Assembly (NCBI RefSeq): GCF_025717065.2
Contig: NZ_JAOVZO020000019.1
Span: 310,001 to 374,000 of the forward strand
Source of the DNA: Tahibacter soli
Lineage (GTDB): Bacteria; Pseudomonadota; Gammaproteobacteria; Xanthomonadales; Rhodanobacteraceae
DNA: 64,000 nucleotides
Direction of reading: 5' to 3'
Position numbers and translations under genes: made by a program
Notes under the pieces: model-generated
What the model was told of the DNA's origin: nothing
The model's input: only the letters and a program-made list of their open reading frames with translations
The model's database searches: none
Part shown: piece by piece, positions 53,572 through 62,272 of the stretch
How positions within the stretch are numbered: position 1 is the stretch's first letter
Layout: each line of letters starts with the position of its first letter

Positions 53572-55896
53572 ATGGCAACACCCGTTCACGCCGGACGCGC
53601 CTGTTTCGTGATCGCCGCAGCCGTCGCCGCACCGAGTCTTGCGCAACAGGCGCCGGCCGCGCCCGAACAGCCCGACGGCGCGATCTCCGCCGAAGCGCAG
53701 TCGTCCTCCTCCACCGGCTCGTCGCCGGACGCGAAGAAGGACGAAACGCAGGAACTCGAGACCATCACCGTCACGACCGGCACGCGCAGCGCGAAGGCCG
53801 TCGACAAGATTCCCGGCGCGATCAACATCGTCACGCCCGAGGAAATCAAGCGCACGCTGACCCTGACCGACGACGCGACCGCGGTGCTCGCGCGCACCGT
53901 GCCGGGCTACGCCGAGTCGTCGCAGGCGATGAGCAACACCGGCGAGAACCTGCGCGGCCGCATCGCGCTGCGCCTGTTCGACGGCGTGCCGCAAGGCTCG
54001 CCGCTGCGCGACGGCACGCGCAACGCGACGTTCACCGACATGGGCATCGTCGGGCGCATCGAAGTGATCAACGGCCCGTCGGCATCCGAAGGCGTCGGCG
54101 CGGCGGGCGGCATCATCAACTACCTCTCGGCCACGCCGACCGAGGAAGGCAGCCAGGTCCGCCTGATCACGCGCTATTCGTCGCAGTTCGAGGATGACTC
54201 GAGCGGCTGGAAGGTCGGCGTGAACTTCATGCACAAGGAGGACAACTACGACTTCGTCGGCGGCGTGTCGCGCATCGATCGCGGCATGGGCTACGACGCG
54301 GACGGCGTGCGCCTAGGCATGAACACCAGCGGCTCGACCAACGATTCCGTCGCGAAGAACATCTTCCTCAAGGGCGGCTTCAACTTCGGCGAGGGCGGCG
54401 AGAAGCGCCTGCAGGCGAGCTACAGCCATTTCGAGATCAACGGCAACGGCGACTACATCCAGGTCGACGGCTGCCGCTACCACGTGACCGATTGTCCGAA
54501 CCCGCGGCCGAATACGTCCGAGCGCGGCCACATCTTCGGTACCAAGGCCGAGTTCAACGACTTCCAGCAGTTCAACCTGCAATACAGCGACGCGAACCTG
54601 TTCGGCGGCACGTTCACCGCGAACGCGTACTGGGCCGACCAGGCGATGCGCTATCCGCCCGAGAACGGCGACGACCGGCAGGATCCGCAGATCACGCCGA
54701 ACGGCCCCGACGGCCGCATCTGGGACCAGTCGGAAATCAATTCCGACAAGCTCGGCCTGCGTACCGGCTGGACGAAGGCCGATATTTTCAACATCTCCGG
54801 ACTCGAACTGCGCACCGGCATCGACTGGGTACGCGACAAGGCCGACCAGCGCCTCGCACTGACGCAGCGCCTGTGGGTGCCGCCGATGGAATACACGAGC
54901 GTCGCACCGTACGCGCAGCTCTCGTACGACATCGGCCCGCTCACGTTCAGCGGCGGCGTGCGCCGCGAAGACGGCAAGCTCAACGTCGACGACTACACGA
55001 CGACGTGGTTCCGCGGCCGCCGCAACGTCAACGGCGGCGAACTCGAATACGGCGAGACGCTCAAGAACATCGGCGGCATCTGGCGCTTCGCGCCCGGCTG
55101 GTCGGCGTTCGCCTCGTACGGCGAAGGCTTCGGCCTGCCGAACGTCGGCATCCCGCTGCGCAACCTCTCGTGCCCCGTGTCGCCGGGCAACGGCTGTCCC
55201 GACGCGCCGCCGATCGGCGTCGGCGACCTGTTCGACCTGCAGCCGGTCGTCGTCGACAACCGCGAGTTCGGCGTCAACTGGCAGGGCGAGACGACGTATC
55301 TCGCGATCTCGCGCTACGACTCGCGCTCGCAGTTCGGGACGTCGTTCGCGATCGACCCCGCGACGAACGACTACACGCTGTTCCGCGCGCCGACGCGCAT
55401 CAAGGGCTGGGAACTCTCGGCCGACTGGAACATCAACGACGCGTGGAAGCTGTCGGGCCTGTACTCGCACATCCGCGGCAAGACCGCGTTCTGGAGCGCC
55501 GATCCGGCCGGCCGTTTCGGCGCCGGCGAACTGAACAAGCCGATGGGCGCGCTCGACATCAACCCGGACAAGATCGGCGTGACGCTGCGCTGGAAGTATT
55601 CCGACGCCGGCGAAATCTCGCTCGGCTCGACGACGCTCTTGTCGCGCGATCTTTCCGGCCGCGACGTGCGTGCGTACGACGGCGCGACGTACAGCTACGT
55701 CGAGCACACCGACGGCTACACGCTGGTCGACCTCACCACGCGCTACGATTTCGGCCCCTACGGCCGCCTGTCGCTCGGCATCGAGAACCTGACGAACAAG
55801 CAGTACATCCTGTCGTGGTCGCAAGTCCCGGGCTTCCGCAACTACTGGGCCGGCCGCGGACGCCTGTTCTCGCTGACGCACGAGCTGACGTGGTAA
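53572..55896 (+). CDS. TonB-dependent outer membrane receptor (774 aa)
   Basis: The ATG at 53572, with GGGGGG 8 bases upstream, opens a signal peptide (cleavage near SLAQQ). A Ser-rich linker is followed by the TonB box/plug start ETITVTTGTRSAKAVDKIPG and AINIVTPEEI, plug residues to GGIINYLSATPTEEG, then a 22-strand-type barrel ending in aromatic FSLTHELTW as expected for BAM recognition. The in-frame extension upstream to 53380 overlaps the LysR gene end and is rejected. Given the neighbours (glycosidase, kinase, symporter) it probably imports an oligosaccharide or glycoside; a siderophore role is less likely but cannot be excluded. Confidence 0.93.
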   Translation: MATPVHAGRACFVIAAAVAAPSLAQQAPAAPEQPDGAISAEAQSSSSTGSSPDAKKDETQELETITVTTGTRSAKAVDKIPGAINIVTPEEIKRTLTLTDDATAVLARTVPGYAESSQAMSNTGENLRGRIALRLFDGVPQGSPLRDGTRNATFTDMGIVGRIEVINGPSASEGVGAAGGIINYLSATPTEEGSQVRLITRYSSQFEDDSSGWKVGVNFMHKEDNYDFVGGVSRIDRGMGYDADGVRLGMNTSGSTNDSVAKNIFLKGGFNFGEGGEKRLQASYSHFEINGNGDYIQVDGCRYHVTDCPNPRPNTSERGHIFGTKAEFNDFQQFNLQYSDANLFGGTFTANAYWADQAMRYPPENGDDRQDPQITPNGPDGRIWDQSEINSDKLGLRTGWTKADIFNISGLELRTGIDWVRDKADQRLALTQRLWVPPMEYTSVAPYAQLSYDIGPLTFSGGVRREDGKLNVDDYTTTWFRGRRNVNGGELEYGETLKNIGGIWRFAPGWSAFASYGEGFGLPNVGIPLRNLSCPVSPGNGCPDAPPIGVGDLFDLQPVVVDNREFGVNWQGETTYLAISRYDSRSQFGTSFAIDPATNDYTLFRAPTRIKGWELSADWNINDAWKLSGLYSHIRGKTAFWSADPAGRFGAGELNKPMGALDINPDKIGVTLRWKYSDAGEISLGSTTLLSRDLSGRDVRAYDGATYSYVEHTDGYTLVDLTTRYDFGPYGRLSLGIENLTNKQYILSWSQVPGFRNYWAGRGRLFSLTHELTW

Positions 55897-57209
55897 TTCG
55901 CAATAGTGCGCTCGCGTGCCTCGTCGCGGTCGCCGCGACGAGCGCACACGCGGCGCGACCGGTTTCCGCGGCGGCGCCCGACGCCTCCTCCCCTCTCTCG
56001 CGGGTGTCCGCCGCAACCTCGCAGCTTCCCTCGGCCGCACCCGCGGCGGAGGGTTTTTCCGCGCAAAGGCTCGAACGCATCGACGCGTTTCTCGACGAGG
56101 CCACGCGGCCCGGCGGCTATCTCGGCGCCGTCGCGCTCGTCGCGCGGCACGGCAAGATCGTGCACTACAAGGCCTACGGCCACGCCGACCTCGCGCGCAC
56201 GCGACCGATGCGCACCGATGCCATTTTTCGTATTTATTCAATGACAAAAACGATCGCGAGCGTCGCGGTGCTGATGCTGCTCGAAGAAGGCAAGCTCGCG
56301 CTCGACGAACCGGTCGACCGCTTTCTGCCGGCGTTCGCGAACGCGCAGGTGTATGCCGGCGGCACGCCGGATGCGCCGCAGCTGCGCAAGCCCGCGCGAC
56401 CCGTCACGATCCGTCATCTGCTGACGCACACGGCGGGATTCGCCACCGTTTCCGGCGAGCCCGCGACCGAACTCCTCGAACGCGCGAAGCTGCGCGAAGC
56501 CACAGATCTCGCGGACTACGCCGCCCGCGCCGCGACCGTACCGCTCGGCGCCGATCCCGGTACGCGGTTTCGCTACGACGGTGTCAACACCGAGATCGCC
56601 GGCCGCATCGTCGAGGTCGTGTCGGGCAAGCCGTTCGACGCGTTTCTGCGCGAGCGCGTGTTCGCGCCGCTCGGCTTGCGCGACACCGGTTTTTCCGTCG
56701 ACGTCGGCGCGCGTCCGCGCGTGCCTGACTTCACGACGACCGATGCCGACGGCCGTCTCGCGCTGGCCGATCACGTCACCGCGCGCGAGCCCGGCGTGCG
56801 CCTCGCCGCGTACGCGAGCGGTGCCGGCGGGCTGTATTCGACGGCCGCGGACTATTGGCGTTTTTCCCAAATGCTGCTCGACGGCGGCAAGCCCCTGCTC
56901 GGGCGCAAAACCGTCGAGCTCATGATGCACAATCACCTGATGCAGGCGGATCTGTCGATCATCGGGTTGTACGACGGCGAAGGCTTCGGCCTCGGCGGTT
57001 CGGTGGTGCTCGACGCCGGCCGCCGGGGGCGGCTCGGTTCGGCCGGCCAGTTCGGCTGGTCGGGCGCGTCGTCGACGTACTACACGATCGACCCGGCGGA
57101 AGATCTCGTCGCGATACTGATGCTGCAGTACCTGCCCTCGGGCGGCGCGCACGACCTGCCGAAGCTGCAGCATCGCTACTACAACCTCGTGTATCAGGCA
57201 CTGCAATGA
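55890..57209 (+). CDS. Secreted serine hydrolase (beta-lactamase/esterase family)
   Basis: The GTG at 55890 overlaps the receptor gene by 7 bases and opens a signal peptide (VIRNSALACLVAVAATSAHA). The class C-like fold shows the SxxK motif in FRIYSMTKTIASVAVLML, the Tyr motif region FRYDGVNTEIAGRIVEVVSG, and the HLLTHTAGF segment typical of this family. The third motif appears as GWSGASSTYY. Family members include esterases, D-aminopeptidases and beta-lactamases; in a glycan locus a deacylating esterase that strips ester groups from the imported glycan is most plausible (inference). Its stop overlaps the kinase start by ATGA. Confidence 0.88.
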   Translation: MVIRNSALACLVAVAATSAHAARPVSAAAPDASSPLSRVSAATSQLPSAAPAAEGFSAQRLERIDAFLDEATRPGGYLGAVALVARHGKIVHYKAYGHADLARTRPMRTDAIFRIYSMTKTIASVAVLMLLEEGKLALDEPVDRFLPAFANAQVYAGGTPDAPQLRKPARPVTIRHLLTHTAGFATVSGEPATELLERAKLREATDLADYAARAATVPLGADPGTRFRYDGVNTEIAGRIVEVVSGKPFDAFLRERVFAPLGLRDTGFSVDVGARPRVPDFTTTDADGRLALADHVTAREPGVRLAAYASGAGGLYSTAADYWRFSQMLLDGGKPLLGRKTVELMMHNHLMQADLSIIGLYDGEGFGLGGSVVLDAGRRGRLGSAGQFGWSGASSTYYTIDPAEDLVAILMLQYLPSGGAHDLPKLQHRYYNLVYQALQ

Positions 57210-58165
57210 CCCCAAAACGCGACACGATCCTCGTCGCCGGTTCGGCCAATCTCGATTTCGTCGTGCGCGCGCCGCACGTGCCGGCGCCCGGCGAAACGGT
57301 GCTCGGCGGCGAATTCACCACGTTTCCCGGCGGCAAGGGCGCGAACCAGGCCGTGGCCGCGTCGCGCGCCGGCGGCGCGCGCACGCGCATGCTCGTGGCG
57401 CTCGGCGACGATCCGTACGCCGAACCGCTCGAACGCTCGCTGCGCGACGCCGGCGTCGAACCGCAGATCGTGCGCTCGCAGAATCACGCCACCGGCATCG
57501 CCTTCATCGTCGTCTCCGACGCGGCCGAAAACGCGATCACCGTCGCGCCGGGCGCGAACCTCGCGCTGCGCGCGCAGGACCTGCCCGCGCTCGATCGCGT
57601 CAGCCATCTGCTGCTGCAGCTCGAGACGCCGCGCGCCGTCGTCGAAGCCTATGCGCAGGCCGCACGCGCGGCCGGCGTGAAAGTCGTACTGAACGCGGCG
57701 CCCGCGCGACCGCTGCCGCAATCGCTGCTTGCCGCCGTCGACGTGCTGATCGTCAACGAGGGCGAGCTCGCGGCGCTCGGCGGCGACACCGGCACGCTCG
57801 CGCAGCGCCTCGCGCACGTCGCGCACACGAGCGGCACCGCCACCGTCATCGTCACGCTCGGCGTGCGCGGCGCCTGCGCGCGCGTCGGCGACGAGTACGT
57901 GCTGCAGCCGTCGTTTCCCGTCGTGCCGGTCGACACCACCGGCGCCGGCGACACGTTCTGCGGCGCGTTCGTCGCCTCGCTCGCCCGCGGCGCCGATACG
58001 CCCGCCGCCTTGCGCTTCGCCAGCGCGGCCGGCGCGCTCGCCTGCACGAAACTCGGTGCGCAGACCGGCGTGCCGCACCGCGCCGACGTCGACGCGATGC
58101 TGGCCGCCATGCGCGACGACAGCACCGCCCGCGCCGAACTCGCCGCCTACTGCGGCCTCTTCTGA
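57206..58165 (+). CDS. rbsK: Ribokinase-family (PfkB) carbohydrate kinase
   Basis: A 319-residue PfkB kinase. The N-terminal signature is ILVAGSANLDFVVRAPHVPA followed by GGEFTTFPGGKGANQAVAAS. The C-terminal signature VDTTGAGDTFCGAFVASLAR contains the catalytic Asp in GAGD and the anion hole. The pattern is closest to RbsK, but the substrate here could be another furanose such as a deoxyribose or arabinose derivative, fitting a beta-L-arabinofuranosidase three genes later. It has no signal peptide and acts in the cytoplasm on the imported sugar. The ATG overlaps the upstream stop. Confidence 0.88.
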   Translation: MTPKRDTILVAGSANLDFVVRAPHVPAPGETVLGGEFTTFPGGKGANQAVAASRAGGARTRMLVALGDDPYAEPLERSLRDAGVEPQIVRSQNHATGIAFIVVSDAAENAITVAPGANLALRAQDLPALDRVSHLLLQLETPRAVVEAYAQAARAAGVKVVLNAAPARPLPQSLLAAVDVLIVNEGELAALGGDTGTLAQRLAHVAHTSGTATVIVTLGVRGACARVGDEYVLQPSFPVVPVDTTGAGDTFCGAFVASLARGADTPAALRFASAAGALACTKLGAQTGVPHRADVDAMLAAMRDDSTARAELAAYCGLF

Positions 58166-58175
58166 ACCCAAGACG

Positions 58176-60335
58176 ATGAACCCCGAAGACCCGCACGACC
58201 GACCGCCCGTCCGTACCGAGTACAAGTTTTCGCACGTCACGACGCAGCGCTACCTGCCGACGCCCGGCAAGGCGCCGGGCTGGCCGTTCGCCGAAATCGG
58301 GCACTGGAAGATGGACGTCGACGGCACCGCCGACGACTGGATTCGCGAACTCGTCGACTGGCGCCGCGAGCACCTCACGCGCCTGGGCTACGACGACGCG
58401 TTGTATCGCCGGCCCGAATTGCAATGGTCGCAGCGCAACTTCGTGCACGTGCAGATGATGGTCGAGGACCGCCTGTTCTACGATCCGGTCGCCGGACGCT
58501 ATACGGTCGACCGCTATCTCGACGATCTCGTCGCGCGCTACGGCGGCGTCGACAGCGTGCTGATGTGGTACGTGTACCCGAACATCGGCGTCGACGACCG
58601 CAACCAGTTCGACCTCGCGCGCGACCTGCCCGGCGGCATCGACGGTCTGCGCGGCGCGATCGCCGATTTCCATCGCCGCGGCGTGAAAGTGTTCCTGCCG
58701 ACGATGCCCTGGGACAACGGCACGCGCGACGAAGGGCGGCCCGACTGGCATGCGATCGCCGACCTCGTCGTCGCCGTCGGCGCCGACGGCATCAACGGCG
58801 ACACCTACAACGGCGTGCCGCGCGCGTTCTTCGACGCGTGCGACGCGCGCGGCCGCGCCGTCGTCGTGCAGCCCGAATCGACGATCAGCGCCGAAGAGGC
58901 GCTGATCTGGAACCTGCAGAGCTGGGGCAAGAAGGTTCCGACCGACGTCGTGCCGTCGGTGGCGAAGTTCAAATGGCTCGAACCGCGCCACATGATCAAC
59001 TACGAAAACCGCTGGGGCCGCGACCGCACGAACGACCTGCAGTACGTGTTCTTCAACGGCATCGGCTACAACGCGTGGGAAAACGTCTGGGGCATCTGGA
59101 ACGGCTTCACGCCGCGCGACGCCGAAACGCTGCGCCGCATCGCAACGATCTATCGCGCGCTGCCGCAGCTCATGGTCAGCGCCGACTGGCGCCCGTACGC
59201 GCGCACCTTGCAGGCCGGCGTGTTCGCGAGCCGCTTTCCGAAGGACGGCCGTGCGCTGTGGACGATCGTCAACCGCAACGAATACGCGATCGACGGCGAG
59301 ATCGTCGCCGTCGAGCATGCGAAAGGCCGGCGCTACTACGACGTGTGGCACGGCGTGCCGCTCGATCCGCGCATCGTCGGCGACCGCGCGATCTTCGAAT
59401 TTTCGATCGAGCCGCGCGGCTACGGCGCGCTGCTCGCGATCGACGCGAACGTGCCGCACGACGACGTGCCGGCACTGCTCGAGCGCATGCGCGAGCTTTC
59501 GCGCACGCCCCTCGCCGCGCTGTCGCACGAATGGAAACCGCTGCCGCAGGAGCTCGTCGCGATCGAACGCACCGCGCCGGTCGCGCAACCGCCCGACGGC
59601 ATGGTCGCGATACCCGGCGGCGAATTCGAATTCGTCGTCACCGGCGTCGAAATCGAAGGCCAGACCTGGGCCGGCCTGGACGTGCAGTACCCGTGGGAGT
59701 CGATCGCGAGGCGCCATCATCGCCGCCGCATGACGATCGCGCCGTTCCATATCGACCGCACGCCGGTGACGAACCGGCAGTTCCACCGCTTCGTGACGGC
59801 GACCGACTACCGCCCGCGCGACGCGCACCACTTTTTGAAACATTGGAAAAACGGCGCACCGCCGCCGGGCTGGGACGACAAGCCGGTGACGTGGGTGTCG
59901 CTCGACGACGCACGTGCCTACGCGCGCTGGGCCGGCAAGCGCCTGCCGCACGAATGGGAGTGGCAGTACGCCGCGCAAGGCACCGACGGCCGCCGCTATC
60001 CGTGGGGCGATGCGTGGAACGACGCGCTCGTTCCGAAGCGCAACCACGGCCGGACGCTGCAGCCGCCCGCCGACGTCGGCGCGCATCCCGACGCCGCGAG
60101 CCCGTTCGGCGTGCTCGACCTCGTCGGCAACGTGTGGCAGTGGACCGATGAGTACCGCGACGCGCACACGCGCGCGGCCGTGCTGCGCGGCGGCTCGTCG
60201 TACGTGCCGCAGACGTCGCACTGGTATTTCCCGCAGGCGTGGCGGCTCGACCAGCACGGCAAATACCTGCTGATGGCGCCGGGCAAGGACCGCTCCGGCA
60301 TGATCGGCTTCCGCTGCGTGGCGGACGCGCCGTGA
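58176..60335 (+). CDS. TIM-barrel hydrolase-like protein fused to an FGE/SUMF1-type domain
   Basis: A 719-residue fusion with no signal peptide. Residues about 1-470 look like a glycosidase-type (beta/alpha)8 barrel: DSVLMWYVYPNIGVDDRNQF, RGVKVFLPTMPWDNGTRDEG, AVGADGINGDTYNGVPRAFF, RAVVVQPESTISAEEALIWN. Residues about 475-719 are a formylglycine-generating-enzyme-like domain: DGMVAIPGGEFEFVVTGVEI, IDRTPVTNRQFHRFVTAT, RLPHEWEWQYAAQGTDGRRY-PWGD, NVWQWTDEYRD, LRGGSSYVP and GFRCVADAP. The Cys pair of true FGE before the GFRC end is absent, so sulfatase activation is unlikely. It probably binds or modifies carbohydrate. It overlaps the GH127 gene by GTGA, which suggests joint action on one glycan. 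Confidence 0.82.
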   Translation: MNPEDPHDRPPVRTEYKFSHVTTQRYLPTPGKAPGWPFAEIGHWKMDVDGTADDWIRELVDWRREHLTRLGYDDALYRRPELQWSQRNFVHVQMMVEDRLFYDPVAGRYTVDRYLDDLVARYGGVDSVLMWYVYPNIGVDDRNQFDLARDLPGGIDGLRGAIADFHRRGVKVFLPTMPWDNGTRDEGRPDWHAIADLVVAVGADGINGDTYNGVPRAFFDACDARGRAVVVQPESTISAEEALIWNLQSWGKKVPTDVVPSVAKFKWLEPRHMINYENRWGRDRTNDLQYVFFNGIGYNAWENVWGIWNGFTPRDAETLRRIATIYRALPQLMVSADWRPYARTLQAGVFASRFPKDGRALWTIVNRNEYAIDGEIVAVEHAKGRRYYDVWHGVPLDPRIVGDRAIFEFSIEPRGYGALLAIDANVPHDDVPALLERMRELSRTPLAALSHEWKPLPQELVAIERTAPVAQPPDGMVAIPGGEFEFVVTGVEIEGQTWAGLDVQYPWESIARRHHRRRMTIAPFHIDRTPVTNRQFHRFVTATDYRPRDAHHFLKHWKNGAPPPGWDDKPVTWVSLDDARAYARWAGKRLPHEWEWQYAAQGTDGRRYPWGDAWNDALVPKRNHGRTLQPPADVGAHPDAASPFGVLDLVGNVWQWTDEYRDAHTRAAVLRGGSSYVPQTSHWYFPQAWRLDQHGKYLLMAPGKDRSGMIGFRCVADAP

Positions 60336-62158
60336 GCGCGCGCGTCGAACTGCGCGGCGTGCTCGGCGACGCGCTCGCGGCGAACCTCGCCGGACGCCTG
60401 ACGCATTTCATCGAAGGCCCGGCCAGCCCCGCGATCGCGCTGTTCGACGCGGTGCATCGCGACGCGAACCGCGAAGGCGACTGGTACGGCGAACACGCCG
60501 GCAAATGGCTGTGCGCGGCGGCGAAGGCCGTGGCGCGCAGCAACGATGCGACACTGCGCGCGAACCTCGCCGCCGTCGCCGATCACCTCGTCGCGCTGCA
60601 GGGCGACGACGGCTACCTCGGCACGTATGCGCCCGAGCGCCGCTTCATGCAGCGCCAGCCGCCGAAGCCGGGTACGTGGGACGGCGCGCCGAGCGTGCGC
60701 ACGTGGGACGTCTGGGTGCACGCATATCTCGTGCTCGGCCTCGTCGAAACGCATCGCACGCTTGGCGACGCTCGCTACCTCGACGCCGCGCGGCGCATCG
60801 GCGATCTCGCGCTCGCGACCTTGCGCGGCGGCATCGACGTGTGCGATCTCGGCAACCACCACGGCCTGTCGGCGACGGTGCTGCTCGACGCGGCGATGGA
60901 ACTGCACGCCGCGACGCGCGAGGCGCGCTGGCTCGATCTCGCGACGCTCGTGCTCGAACAGGCCGACCGCTGTCGCGACCTGCAACTGCTGACGAAACTC
61001 GTCGCCGGCGCCGACGCCGCCGACATCGCTACGGGCAAGGCGTACCAGCTGCTGTGGAATCTCGTCGGCCTGACCAAGCTCTCGCGCGCGACCGGCAATC
61101 GCGAAGTGCTCGATGCGATCGAGAACCTCTGGCACGGCGTGCGCGAGCATCACCTGACGCTCGGCGGCGGTCCGTGGGGCGGCGTCGCGCATCGCTCGCG
61201 CGAGGTGTTCAATGCGCCGGGCGCGTTCAGTCCGCAGGGCTATGTCGAAACCTGCTCGACGCTCGCGTGGATCCAGCTCAATCGCGAACTCCTGAAGACG
61301 ACCGGCAAGGCGCGCTACGCCGAGGAAATCGAACGCAGCGCGTACAACGACCTGCTCGCCGCGCAGGCGCCCGACGGCCAGGACTGGTGCTACTACGTGT
61401 TTCCGAACGGCCGGCGCGTGCATACGACGTACTGGCGCTGCTGCAAGTCGAGCGGCGCGATGGCGCTCGAAGAACTGCCGGCGATCGCCTATGACGTCGA
61501 CGAACGCGACGTCGTGTCCGTGAACCTCATCGGCGCGAGCCGAGCGACGCTCGCGCTCGCCGACGGCACCGGCATCACCTTGGAACAATTCACCGAGTAT
61601 CCGTTCGACGGCCGCGTACAGCTGCGCGTCGCGCCGGAACGTCCGGCGCGCTTCGTGCTGCGCGTGCGCATTCCGGCGTGGGCCGACGACGCGCATGCCT
61701 ACGTCGACGGCGAACGGATCGGCGGCGAGGCGCCCGGCGAATGGCTCGTTCTCGACCGGCAATGGCGCGAATGCGACGTCGTCGCGCTCACGCTGCCGAT
61801 GACGCCGCGCTGGCACCGGCGCGCCAACCGCAACGTGCAGGAATCGCGTGCGCCGGACGGCAGCGCCGTACGCCAGACGGTGCTCGACGATCGCTATGCG
61901 GCGATCGTGCGCGGCCCTCTCGTCTACGCCACGGGGCTCGTCGACGGCTACAAGACGCAGGAAACGATCCGCGCGCCGGACGACGCCGCGCTGCGCGTCG
62001 AGCCGCGCGACGGCGGCGCGCCGGCGGTCGTGTACGAATCGGACGATCGGACGCCGCTCGTGTTCGAGCCGTATTACGCCGCCGGCGGACGCACGCACGG
62101 CGCGTGGCGACTGACCTGGCTGGCGCTCGCGCCGCAGCCGCCGGAAGACGACGCGTGA
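60332..62158 (+). CDS. GH127-type beta-L-arabinofuranosidase (DUF1680)
   Basis: The GTG at 60332 overlaps the previous stop. The 608-residue protein has the GH127 alpha/alpha-barrel stretches GKWLCAAAKAVARSNDATLR, LVALQGDDGYLGTYAPERR and NHHGLSATVLLDAAMELHAA. The zinc-cysteine active site is visible: Glu306 and Cys308 in YVETCSTLAW, and Cys370-Cys371 in YWRCCKSSGAM, matching the Glu, Cys and Cys-Cys ligands of the family, where one Cys is the nucleophile. It should release beta-L-arabinofuranose (or a related furanose) from oligosaccharides. No signal peptide, so it acts after import, in line with the TonB receptor and symporter. Confidence 0.9.
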   Translation: MSARVELRGVLGDALAANLAGRLTHFIEGPASPAIALFDAVHRDANREGDWYGEHAGKWLCAAAKAVARSNDATLRANLAAVADHLVALQGDDGYLGTYAPERRFMQRQPPKPGTWDGAPSVRTWDVWVHAYLVLGLVETHRTLGDARYLDAARRIGDLALATLRGGIDVCDLGNHHGLSATVLLDAAMELHAATREARWLDLATLVLEQADRCRDLQLLTKLVAGADAADIATGKAYQLLWNLVGLTKLSRATGNREVLDAIENLWHGVREHHLTLGGGPWGGVAHRSREVFNAPGAFSPQGYVETCSTLAWIQLNRELLKTTGKARYAEEIERSAYNDLLAAQAPDGQDWCYYVFPNGRRVHTTYWRCCKSSGAMALEELPAIAYDVDERDVVSVNLIGASRATLALADGTGITLEQFTEYPFDGRVQLRVAPERPARFVLRVRIPAWADDAHAYVDGERIGGEAPGEWLVLDRQWRECDVVALTLPMTPRWHRRANRNVQESRAPDGSAVRQTVLDDRYAAIVRGPLVYATGLVDGYKTQETIRAPDDAALRVEPRDGGAPAVVYESDDRTPLVFEPYYAAGGRTHGAWRLTWLALAPQPPEDDA

Positions 62159-62250
62159 GCGCGCGGCGTCGTAGTTTTTGTCGTCTGAGAAACTACGTTC
62201 GTCGACTGTTTCGCGCGCGCGCCGATGTGGAGACTAGCGCTGCCAGAGGA

Positions 62251-62272
62251 TGGCAGCCGCAGGATTCGAACC
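62251..62272 (-). other. tRNA 3'-end-like fragment (T-loop and acceptor), possible att remnant
   Basis: Read on the minus strand, these 22 bases are GGTTCGAATCCTGC followed by GGCTGCCA: a T-loop, the 3' half of a T-stem, seven acceptor bases and a discriminator A. Sequence further 5' on that strand cannot complete the T-stem, so no full tRNA exists. The acceptor bases also pair with 62239-62245 as a short hairpin. Integrases often use such tRNA ends as attachment sites, leaving a displaced copy. It provides the Shine-Dalgarno AGGA of the next gene. Confidence 0.5.

Noticed and set aside
58176..60335. Sulfatase-activating FGE annotation
   Set aside because: The catalytic Cys pair is missing and no sulfatase is nearby.
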